From: a virus
Virus record (IMG/VR): IMGVR_UViG_3300047558_000049
Location: 1 to 64,000 of that record
Reading direction: 5' to 3' (one strand)
DNA length: 64,000 nt
Of this stretch, positions 57,206 to 63,491 are shown piece by piece. The stretch's first letter is position 1; each line of letters opens with the position of its first letter. The notes beneath the pieces are model-generated. The model did no database searches. It was given only the letters and a program-made list of their open reading frames with translations, and had not been told where the DNA came from. The position numbers and the translations under genes are program-made.

Positions 57206-57601
57206 TTAGGGTTTCATCCAATCGGGTGCCTCCGTATAGTCAGCACCGAAATACTTACTGATACGTAGCTGCATACCATCGCCCGTCCTGAAGAAGTGAT
57301 CTTCAGCGGCCTTGATAGTCATGATGTCATCACCATCACAGTCAATGTGGATATACGCCTCGTCGTTGTGCTGGTACTTGTCACACCTGCTGTCCTTAGT
57401 AGCGTGCCACTTGTCGTTGGCTGGTGTCATCCACACATAGTCGTAGTTACCGTTGTACCCACGCACCTCGTCAGGTATCTCAGCAGGTAGCTTGGGGTTC
57501 AGCTTCAACACGCAGTGCATCTCGGTATCTTCTACCGTGTAGTTTGAATAGCCTGTGTCACGTGTGAACAGGAACTTACATTGCAAGCATGAGTTACTCA
57601 T
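57206..57601 (-). CDS. Four-cysteine protein, possible zinc protein
   Basis: A 131-residue protein from ATG 57601 with GGGAGATACCC upstream. Cys residues at 5, 8, 30 and 73 (NSCLQCKFLFTRD, EMHCVLKLNP, SRCDKYQ) are spaced for a metal site. The end is a mixed alpha/beta stretch RTGDGMQLRISKYFGADYTE. Its stop lies just before the promoter of the next operon. Function unknown. Confidence 0.55.
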   Translation of the reverse strand: MSNSCLQCKFLFTRDTGYSNYTVEDTEMHCVLKLNPKLPAEIPDEVRGYNGNYDYVWMTPANDKWHATKDSRCDKYQHNDEAYIHIDCDGDDIMTIKAAEDHFFRTGDGMQLRISKYFGADYTEAPDWMKP

Positions 57602-58028
57602 TGGGTATCTCCCTCGATTGAATGTCCGTGATGGGGTCAACAGCGCGTAGCTGTGCGGCTAGGTTCTCAAGCTGTGCCTTGACGAACGCCATGTTGCGGT
57701 ACACCTCGGAGTAGCCGGGATTGCTGAAGCTATACCTCGTGTGCAGGTACGGTGATATGTCACCTGCGTGGCCGCAGTCGAAGCCCATCTTCGTGCCGCT
57801 GTTGAATGTGATGCCACCATGCACAGCTAAGTCAGGCTCAGTCTCACTAGCCAGCGGATGATGTGCGCCCATGTATACGTAGCCACATAGGTGGCCAAGC
57901 TCAGGGTGCCGCTTCACTTCGCACCAATACCCATGCGATACGAACAGCGCGTTGTCGGGCTCAAGCTCCCACTCAGGTACAGGCTCGGCTCGGTCAGGTA
58001 CGTTAATCATGTGGTTCATGTCGTTCAT
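57594..58028 (-). CDS. Protein of unknown function
   Basis: A 144-residue protein with GYWCEVKRHPELGHLCGYVY, AHHPLASETEPDLAVHGGIT and MGFDCGHAGDISPYLHT. Conserved Cys, His and Gly suggest a small metal- or ligand-binding protein. A common phage hypothetical type. It overlaps its downstream neighbour by eight bases. Confidence 0.5.
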   Translation of the reverse strand: MNDMNHMINVPDRAEPVPEWELEPDNALFVSHGYWCEVKRHPELGHLCGYVYMGAHHPLASETEPDLAVHGGITFNSGTKMGFDCGHAGDISPYLHTRYSFSNPGYSEVYRNMAFVKAQLENLAAQLRAVDPITDIQSREIPNE

Positions 58029-58037
58029 GTTGGTTCC

Positions 58038-58541
58038 TTAGTTGTCGAAGAAGAAAACGAATCGGAAGTCAGTGGCGTCATCTTCTTCGCGCACGTTCAC
58101 CCCACAATAGGTTTCTAGAAATAGAAGAACAGCACGGTTAGCCCCATACTCCAGCACATCCTTTGCGTATTGCTTTTGCAGGTGGCCTATCGTTTCATCG
58201 TTCTGTTCATCAACGGCCTCGATGTACTTGGCTACAAACTCAGGCGCTAAACAATGCGAATGGCTATGCCCATCCCCTCGCCACTCAGTGACGTACTGCG
58301 TGTATAGGGGCGACGCATCTGGTGGTATACCCCTTGGCGCAGGGCCCTCACCACGCACGCCAGCTAGCTTGGCAAACAATCGGTAGAACCTACCTTCTAC
58401 TTGCCAGAACAGCGCGCTTGACCAACTACGGTCGCCGTCCATACCAAATGCTATGCGTGATGCTGGTGCAAAGGTTTGCACAGTCGCCCACTCGCCGTTC
58501 TTCAATCGCTTCTCAGCGTACAGGTGAATGTCTGCGCCCAT
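58038..58541 (-). CDS. Conserved phage protein (MGADIHLY type)
   Basis: A 167-residue protein starting MGADIHLYAEKRLKNGEWAT, with RFYRLFAKLAGVRGEGPAPR and HSHSHCLAPEFVAKYIEAVD. This is a conserved but uncharacterised family in phages. His-rich HSHSHC may bind metal. It lies nine bases from the next gene. No function can be named. Confidence 0.6.
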   Translation of the reverse strand: MGADIHLYAEKRLKNGEWATVQTFAPASRIAFGMDGDRSWSSALFWQVEGRFYRLFAKLAGVRGEGPAPRGIPPDASPLYTQYVTEWRGDGHSHSHCLAPEFVAKYIEAVDEQNDETIGHLQKQYAKDVLEYGANRAVLLFLETYCGVNVREEDDATDFRFVFFFDN

Positions 58542-58542
58542 G

Positions 58543-58728
58543 TCATGCCCCTACTTTCTTTTTGAAATCTTCGAACGCTTGCACCATCTTGTTACGTGCT
58601 GACTCGTCTTCGATCAACACCTTCAAGAAGAATCGTGTCTTTTGTTCTTCGTCGCGATACTTGAGCGCGAAGCCTGTTGCCAATGCTGCCCATGTGAACA
58701 GCACGATTTCTGTGATTGAGATTTCCAT
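58543..58728 (-). CDS. Single-pass membrane protein
   Basis: A 61-residue protein: MEISITEIVLFTWAALATGF is a membrane helix, followed by a charged helix (YRDEEQKTRFFLKVLIEDES). Ribosome site GGAAATGAC. It opens a run of small beta and membrane proteins. Function unknown. Confidence 0.5.
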   Translation of the reverse strand: MEISITEIVLFTWAALATGFALKYRDEEQKTRFFLKVLIEDESARNKMVQAFEDFKKKVGA

Positions 58729-58729
58729 G

Positions 58730-58963
58730 TCATTTCCTTTTTAACATTAGGTAAGTGATGATCTTGTCGCTGTGCTTGGCCACTTCGTGCCACATCTCAG
58801 CGGGTAGCAAGGTCTTGCCTTGGTTGCTCTCGTTCAGCGAGTTGTCGCTGTTGAGCGTGTAATGTGCGCTGTACATCGTCATCTTCTTCCAGTAGTAGAT
58901 GCGCACGTAGTTGTCTTTGTCGTACACATATACGCTCAGCTTGCCCCATTTGAAGTCACTCAT
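58730..58963 (-). CDS. Small beta-plus-helix protein
   Basis: A 77-residue protein with N-terminal strands (GKLSVYVYDKDNYVRIYYW, TMYSAHYTLNSD) and a C-terminal helix (AEMWHEVAKHSDKIITYLML). The same plan is seen in the next three genes, which suggests an old family of duplicated small proteins. The start overlaps the next gene by TGATG. Confidence 0.5.
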   Translation of the reverse strand: MSDFKWGKLSVYVYDKDNYVRIYYWKKMTMYSAHYTLNSDNSLNESNQGKTLLPAEMWHEVAKHSDKIITYLMLKRK

Positions 58964-59220
58964 CAGTTGCTACCCAGTATGAGTAGCACCCTCGCCTTGG
59001 GCAATGCCGCATCGAAGTAGGCTTGCACCCGCTTCGGTAGCCGTGGCACTTCCTCGAATGGTTCGGTGGTGTTCGGCGAGTATTGGTACATCGGTGCGCT
59101 GATAGCCAACGTCTCTTTGTCCCGATACAGGTGCATCTCCCACTCGCGTTTACGTACTGAGAACTGCACCCATATGTCCACGTACTCAGCGTCTTGCGAC
59201 ATGTCGTATTCGAGCTTCAC
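58963..59220 (-). CDS. Small paralog 1 (GTG start)
   Basis: An 85-residue protein; GTG 59220 is chosen one base after the preceding stop with GGGGGG upstream, and a TTG four codons earlier is the alternative. Strands VDIWVQFSVRKREWEMHLYR precede a C-terminal helix VQAYFDAALPKARVLLILGS. The last segment matches those of the next two genes (see finding). Function unknown. Confidence 0.55.
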   Translation of the reverse strand: MKLEYDMSQDAEYVDIWVQFSVRKREWEMHLYRDKETLAISAPMYQYSPNTTEPFEEVPRLPKRVQAYFDAALPKARVLLILGSN

Positions 59221-59221
59221 G

Positions 59222-59455
59222 TTACCCCCCAAGAATCAAAATGGTTTTCAGTTTGTCGAGATGCTTTTGTACCTCGATGCGGAATGGGCGCGGTGCGTCT
59301 TTGCAGATGACTAACCTTGGTGCGCTGTTCTCGATGAACATACTTGCGTGTGCAAACGGTACGTTGGGGTGATAGATGCTCAACCCATGTGAAGTACGCT
59401 CCACCCACATCGTGCCCGACAGGTGTATGGTTTTTGTTGGGTGTCCCATAGTCAT
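59222..59455 (-). CDS. Small paralog 2
   Basis: A 77-residue protein from ATG 59455 (ATGA overlap). It has strands TMWVERTSHGLSIYHPNVPF and a C-terminal helix IEVQKHLDKLKTILILGG that aligns with the paralogs on either side. The proteins appear to come from tandem duplication followed by strong divergence. Confidence 0.55.
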   Translation of the reverse strand: MTMGHPTKTIHLSGTMWVERTSHGLSIYHPNVPFAHASMFIENSAPRLVICKDAPRPFRIEVQKHLDKLKTILILGG

Positions 59456-59736
59456 CCTTTCAGTATGGCCAGCGCCTGCGCTTTGGTTAGCGCGGCTTTG
59501 AATACAGGCTCGGCTTCTTCGCACACGCCGTTGACCTCACGCCAAGTATTCGTGCGGTTGTAGTCTTTCTTGCTCATCATCCAAGTGCCATCAGGTTCAA
59601 CGAACGCCATGTATTCCACGTGTGTCTTTGTCGTTGTGGTGTAGCCAATGCGGATGCAAGAGTGGTTTGCGAACTCATCGTACGCAATGCTGATTACCAC
59701 CCATTGCTTCCTAGCTGGAACAATTACTTTTGCCAT
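59452..59736 (-). CDS. Small paralog 3
   Basis: A 94-residue protein with VIVPARKQWVVISIAYDEF, IGYTTTTKTHVEYMAFVEPD and a C-terminal helix PVFKAALTKAQALAILKG, matching the end of its two neighbours. It starts one base after the peptidase stop. Function unknown. Confidence 0.55.
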   Translation of the reverse strand: MAKVIVPARKQWVVISIAYDEFANHSCIRIGYTTTTKTHVEYMAFVEPDGTWMMSKKDYNRTNTWREVNGVCEEAEPVFKAALTKAQALAILKG

Positions 59737-59737
59737 A

Positions 59738-60823
59738 TCACTGTGGCATGTGCAAGGTATCGAACACAGTACACAACACGCTGTCCATGTCGTGCGTCTC
59801 GGCGAGTGCTTGCCAACGCTTGATAGCCTTGGGCGTGATCTTCTTCTTGTCGAGGAACTTCAACGCGAACTCAGGGTCTTCGGGGTACACAGACTCAGCG
59901 GCCATCCACAACAACTCGTCAGGCCAACCGAACTCTGCGTCAGTCAACGCGTCTTGCAAGATGCCCGTGCCAAGCATGTCATCGTCATACGAAGAAAGCC
60001 ACCAGTTCTTCTTGCCGAACGCAGAGCCTTGGTACTTGTCCTCGACCTCACCAGCTTTCCTACTCGTAGGAAGTTTGTCCCACTTGATGTTGAGCACAGC
60101 TTCACTCAATGCAATGAAGTGTTGAATGTCGAGGGACTCGTGTTCGCTATGCTCACGGGCGTAGCCTACCGATATGTTGGTGCATTCGGGGATGATGTCA
60201 ACGAACTCGGCTGTGTCGGTATAGACACCGCTGTCGTCAGGCAGATACATCATGCGCTCGTCTGCGTTCAATGCGTCAGCTAGTGCTTGGCCAAACGCAT
60301 CAGAGCAACAACGACCCCACCCTTGGTGTGTGATAACGCTGTCGATACCACGGCGGTCAAAGGCAATGGCTCGGTCGAACTCACCCAGTAGGTCAGCGTG
60401 ATGCTCGGCGATATGCTTGGCACCGATGCCGCCACATTCCTCACCCTGCGAGAAGATGTAATAGCCAGCCACGTCATTGTGAATCAGGTGCATGAGCATT
60501 GCACAGCCAGCGCCGTCATCTGCGCCGAGTGGTGCGCCATTCGCGTGCCAATGTGTATCGGTCTTGCGAATCTTGTTAGCACCTACCTCACGATGCACTG
60601 TGTCAACGTGTGAGATGAACAAGGTACGGCTGTCACCATCGTGTCGATTGTCTACGTGCAGGTTGTCGCAGTCATCGAGGAACGCACGTTCAGCGAGATG
60701 CACAGGTAACTCTTGCCACAGCCATTGCGTAAAGAAGTCAACGCTAGGTGTATTGTGTGGTCGCTTCATAGACAGGCCACGAGCGAGAGTTGTATAGAGG
60801 ATAGAGTGTTTGTTGAATGTCAT
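59738..60823 (-). CDS. M28/M20-like zinc peptidase
   Basis: A 361-residue metallopeptidase-like protein. Zinc-site motifs: ISHVDTVH (H72, D74), PLGADDGAG (D102, D103), FSQGEECGGIG (E128, E129) and the late REHSEHESLD near 222-231. This pattern fits M20/M28/M42 aminopeptidases or carboxypeptidases. A phage-coded enzyme might process a host or phage peptide or a peptidoglycan fragment. A palindromic site of the regulatory family lies within the gene at 60057-60072. The start is ATG 60823 with GGAAAC upstream. Confidence 0.85.
   Translation of the reverse strand: MTFNKHSILYTTLARGLSMKRPHNTPSVDFFTQWLWQELPVHLAERAFLDDCDNLHVDNRHDGDSRTLFISHVDTVHREVGANKIRKTDTHWHANGAPLGADDGAGCAMLMHLIHNDVAGYYIFSQGEECGGIGAKHIAEHHADLLGEFDRAIAFDRRGIDSVITHQGWGRCCSDAFGQALADALNADERMMYLPDDSGVYTDTAEFVDIIPECTNISVGYAREHSEHESLDIQHFIALSEAVLNIKWDKLPTSRKAGEVEDKYQGSAFGKKNWWLSSYDDDMLGTGILQDALTDAEFGWPDELLWMAAESVYPEDPEFALKFLDKKKITPKAIKRWQALAETHDMDSVLCTVFDTLHMPQ
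60057..60072. promoter_or_regulatory. Palindromic site F inside peptidase gene
   Basis: TTCCTAC-TC-GTAGGAA with perfect seven-base arms, within the coding region for LPTSRKAGE of the zinc peptidase. It shows the motif also occurs intragenically, as known for other phage repressor sites. Confidence 0.7.
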
Positions 60824-60854
60824 GATAGTTTCCAGTTGCGGTTAAATTAAAAAG

Positions 60855-60868
60855 TCCTACGTGTAGGA
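60855..60868. promoter_or_regulatory. Palindromic site B (TCCTAC-GT-GTAGGA)
   Basis: Fourteen bases with perfect arms TCCTAC/GTAGGA, between the Cys-rich 485-residue gene and the peptidase gene. Following T-rich sequence on the - strand gives a faint terminator look, but the two-base centre argues for a protein site. Confidence 0.75.
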
Positions 60869-60869
60869 A

Positions 60870-62327
60870 TTACTCAGCGGTTTCGCTGGCTTCGTCTTGC
60901 TCAGGTGCATCGTCAGGGTGGTATGTCTCACCATCCACAGTCACAGGCTCGACTTCGCTGTATAGGTAGTAGTCGGATGTGGCGTAGCATTTCCATGCGT
61001 CATCCTCATGCGCCCACTCACCATCGTGCAGTTGCACACAGTTCTTGACTAGGCGGTACTCGCTGTCGTGTTCGCAGTAGCAGACACGATCATCGTCAGT
61101 GGCATACCAATCACCGTCAATACACACGGCGTCATCTTCGGCGCACAGGTCACCGTTATCAAGGCGCACGAGGCTGTTGTCATCGAGATAGTCGGTGTCT
61201 ACGTATTCATCCCAGCCCTCGACCCACTCAACGTTGTCCTCGTGGATGTAGCGTTGGTAACCGTGTCGGCTGTACGCATAGCGGTAGTTGTTGTCAACAC
61301 ACGATGAACACACATGGCTGTCCTCGTCTGCGCCAACCCAGTAGCCGTCACCATCATCGAAGCGGGTGCCACAGTCCTCACATTCCTCGCTGCCAGCTTC
61401 CTCAGTCGTGCCGTCAGTTTGGTTGCAGGTGTAGTCACCGCAGTCAGCGATGAACAAACCCACAGGCTTGCCATCTACGAACTCAATGTCAACCTCTTGG
61501 TTGCAGCCATCGAGATACGGTGCGAGGAAATCTTCGGGGTTGCGGCCACGTGATACGTACTTGAGCTTGGTGCCCCACGCATAGCCACCACAATGTGCAT
61601 ACCCCTGAGCCTTGAGCCATGCGGCCAGCGTCTCGTCAGCGTTGCTATACCCACCATGCGGGTCTTTCTTGTAGGTGCGGACGAAATACTTGTTGCCATG
61701 CTGGTCGGTGTTGCACAGCGCACGACCCACGGTGTCGCCGTCATAGATACGCACAGCCATGTGCCAGCCCAAGGTTGGGCAATAGGTTTCGTAGGGGTGA
61801 CGGCCAGCGTCAGCGCCCCACACCATGCACGAGCGTGGGCCTTTGAGCAGGTGGTAGAGCATTTCCGCTGTGGTGTGTACGAACTTCATGTCGCTGTTGC
61901 TATGCAACGCAACCAAGTCACGCAGTGCATGGTCAGGCAGCATGGTGAAGTGCGCACGTAGGTACTTGCCGATGGATGTGACTACCTGACGGTCAGCCTC
62001 GCCACTACGCTCGTCCCGTGTGTAGGCCAAGCGGGTGGTGTCAGTCGTGGATTCATGCGGCCATTGCAAGAGCAACAGTTGCCAATCGTCAGGCCGTGAC
62101 ATACGCAAAGCCTTACGCACGATGGGGTGCAGTGGATAGCGTTCTTGCTCACGTTGGTGCCATGCACGTGCTGGTCGTGCGATATACGGCTCACCTAATA
62201 GGTGGCGCTGTTGGTACTCAGACCACACATATCGGCGGTCTACCCGTGCGGTGCGCAGGATGCGAGCGGCTTGGTTAAAGATGTTTTCCATATCATCGGC
62301 GTTGTAGCCGTGTTCGATGTATTCCAT
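60870..62327 (-). CDS. Large Cys-rich acidic protein of unknown function
   Basis: A 485-residue protein. The N-terminal half is basic and aromatic (YVWSEYQQRHLLGEPYIARP, MSRPDDWQLLLLQWPHES). The middle is Gly/Tyr-rich (HCGGYAWGTKLKYVSRGRN). The C-terminal third is extremely acidic and Cys-rich (GSEECEDCGTRFDDGDGYW, SHVCSSCVDNNYR, CYCEHDSEYRL), consistent with one or more zinc ribbons and a negatively charged surface. It may mimic DNA or bind host regulators. No family was recognised. It starts behind AAGGGGAATCC. Confidence 0.58.
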   Translation of the reverse strand: MEYIEHGYNADDMENIFNQAARILRTARVDRRYVWSEYQQRHLLGEPYIARPARAWHQREQERYPLHPIVRKALRMSRPDDWQLLLLQWPHESTTDTTRLAYTRDERSGEADRQVVTSIGKYLRAHFTMLPDHALRDLVALHSNSDMKFVHTTAEMLYHLLKGPRSCMVWGADAGRHPYETYCPTLGWHMAVRIYDGDTVGRALCNTDQHGNKYFVRTYKKDPHGGYSNADETLAAWLKAQGYAHCGGYAWGTKLKYVSRGRNPEDFLAPYLDGCNQEVDIEFVDGKPVGLFIADCGDYTCNQTDGTTEEAGSEECEDCGTRFDDGDGYWVGADEDSHVCSSCVDNNYRYAYSRHGYQRYIHEDNVEWVEGWDEYVDTDYLDDNSLVRLDNGDLCAEDDAVCIDGDWYATDDDRVCYCEHDSEYRLVKNCVQLHDGEWAHEDDAWKCYATSDYYLYSEVEPVTVDGETYHPDDAPEQDEASETAE

Positions 62328-62361
62328 TTGGATTCCCCTTTCAGTTGCGATAAAGATGTTT

Positions 62362-62377
62362 TTCCTACGGGTAGGAA
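62362..62377. promoter_or_regulatory. Palindromic site C (TTCCTAC-GG-GTAGGAA)
   Basis: A 16-base site with perfect seven-base arms between the zinc-finger gene and the 485-residue gene. Thirty-four bases separate it from the ATG. The following AAAAACATCTTTAT on the - strand closely matches the flank of site D. Confidence 0.8.
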
Positions 62378-62378
62378 G

Positions 62379-62597
62379 TTAGGTTGTCCCACCCTTATGG
62401 GATGAGTTGAGCCCTTTGAGCAGGGCGTGGTCGGTCACCACGATGTAGTTGCTCTTGGGCATTGGCACGATGGTGTGCTTCTGTGCTTTGGCCAGCTTCT
62501 CGCCGCAGGTCATGCAGGTTCGAAAGCCCAGCTTGGCGCGTGCTGGTGGCACACGCTCGGCATAACAGCAGGTGCAGATCAGGTTGTGGTAGTGCAT
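62379..62597 (-). CDS. Small zinc-finger protein
   Basis: A 72-residue protein from ATG 62597 (GAAGGGAATCCAA upstream). Cys at 8, 10, 11, 28 and 31 (NLICTCCYAERVPPARAKL, FRTCMTCGEKLAK) form a zinc finger, then VVTDHALLKGLNSSHKGG. A DNA-binding or regulatory role is plausible. It is the first gene after a long leader. Confidence 0.65.
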   Translation of the reverse strand: MHYHNLICTCCYAERVPPARAKLGFRTCMTCGEKLAKAQKHTIVPMPKSNYIVVTDHALLKGLNSSHKGGTT

Positions 62598-62934
62598 TTG
62601 GATTCCCTTCAGTTGCGATGGATTCCCCTGCCGTTGGCAGGGTGGTGCGGTATGCACCGCAAGGCTGTCTCATAACCAGCCTCACGTTGAATACAGTTGT
62701 GTATTGTTGTCCGCTGTACTGTCTCATAACCAGTATGCGCTCGGTTTACATTTTGTTTTGTCGCTTGTATTGCTTTTCTTGATGTGCTGTTACCACACAC
62801 CAAGGCCGACTGACTACGGCACGCCTTCTCGCTGAACATTGATGGAATGAACCCATGTGCCAGCTTCTGTATTTACAGCGGCGGTTTTGTTTACCTGATT
62901 GGGGTCAGGTGTGTATAAGATGTTTTTAAAGAAC
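62598..62934 (-). promoter_or_regulatory. Long untranslated leader with direct repeats
   Basis: A region without a convincing gene. Together with site D it follows the promoter at 62996-63024, giving a leader of about 390 bases before the zinc-finger gene. It contains two perfect copies of CTGTCTCATAACCAG (62665-62679 and 62719-62733), a CTGCC-GTT-GGCAG hairpin and other short inverted repeats. Leaders this long are exceptional in so compact an arm. Confidence 0.55.
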
Positions 62935-62950
62935 TTCCTACGGGTAGGAA
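62935..62950. promoter_or_regulatory. Palindromic site D (TTCCTAC-GG-GTAGGAA)
   Basis: Same 16 bases as site C, about 40 bases downstream of the predicted start of the 63.0-kb promoter. On the - strand it is flanked by TTTAAAAACATCTTAT. Its position inside the early leader would let a bound protein stop initiating or elongating polymerase. Confidence 0.8.
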
Positions 62951-62995
62951 ACTTGCCTACACCATTCGAGGGCGATACCTCGACTAATTGGGTAT

Positions 62996-63024
62996 ATCTT
63001 AACACAGTAAAGGTACCTTGTCAA
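62996..63024 (-). promoter_or_regulatory. Strong sigma70-type promoter
   Basis: On the - strand: TTGACA (63024-63019), a 17-base spacer with the palindrome AAGGTACCTT, and TAAGAT (63001-62996). The spacer bases at 63002-63017 match 14 of 16 bases beside site E at 63760-63775. It serves the zinc-finger, Cys-rich, peptidase and further genes of the right arm. Confidence 0.82.
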
Positions 63025-63071
63025 GTTGGGAAGGCCCAGTTTTGGGGGTTTGCGGCCCCACGGGCCACCAG

Positions 63072-63491
63072 TTATTCGACCCGCTTGATCTCAAGGTAGG
63101 CGCGTTTGTTGTATTCGAATCGGTTGGTGATGAAGGCTTTGTCGAAGTTGGTTCGCTGATAGCTGCAAGCCACGCGCAGGTTGTTGGCATCGACCATGTG
63201 CACCACGAGGTATTCGCCCACGGCCATCTTCTTCAGTTTGTACAGTGCCAGCTTGCGGTCAGGCTCAAAGAATTTGCTGACCATGTTCGAGCGCCGCGCC
63301 AGTTGGTTGCGGTCTTCGCGCTCTTGGGCTTGTGCATCGGTCTCACGCTGGCCGCTGTCTTCCAGCTCACGGTTCTTCTGCATGATCTCGCTGGACTGCA
63401 AGGCGCTGGCTCGTACATCATCAGGTATGTCGTGCAGGGTTGCAAATAGGTCGCCGAGGTCGGCGCTCAGGGGTGTGTGCTTGGTGTCCAT
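63072..63491 (-). CDS. Early-type protein of unknown function
   Basis: A 139-residue protein, first gene of the right arm when read leftwards. It has an acidic start (LSADLGDLFATLHDIPDDVR), a charged helix (NRELEDSGQRETDAQAQERE) and a basic end with strands (RLALYK-like DRKLALYKLKKMAVGEYLVV and VACSYQRTNFDKAF). The helix plus basic beta end suggests a nucleic-acid-binding dimer, a fair candidate for a regulator. RBS AAAGGAACCTGC. Confidence 0.6.
   Translation of the reverse strand: MDTKHTPLSADLGDLFATLHDIPDDVRASALQSSEIMQKNRELEDSGQRETDAQAQEREDRNQLARRSNMVSKFFEPDRKLALYKLKKMAVGEYLVVHMVDANNLRVACSYQRTNFDKAFITNRFEYNKRAYLEIKRVE

Noticed and set aside
62609-63005. Two overlapping - strand frames of 63-76 codons in the early leader
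   Set aside because: Weak ribosome sites, unusual composition and overlap with promoter, palindrome and repeats; treated as leader.
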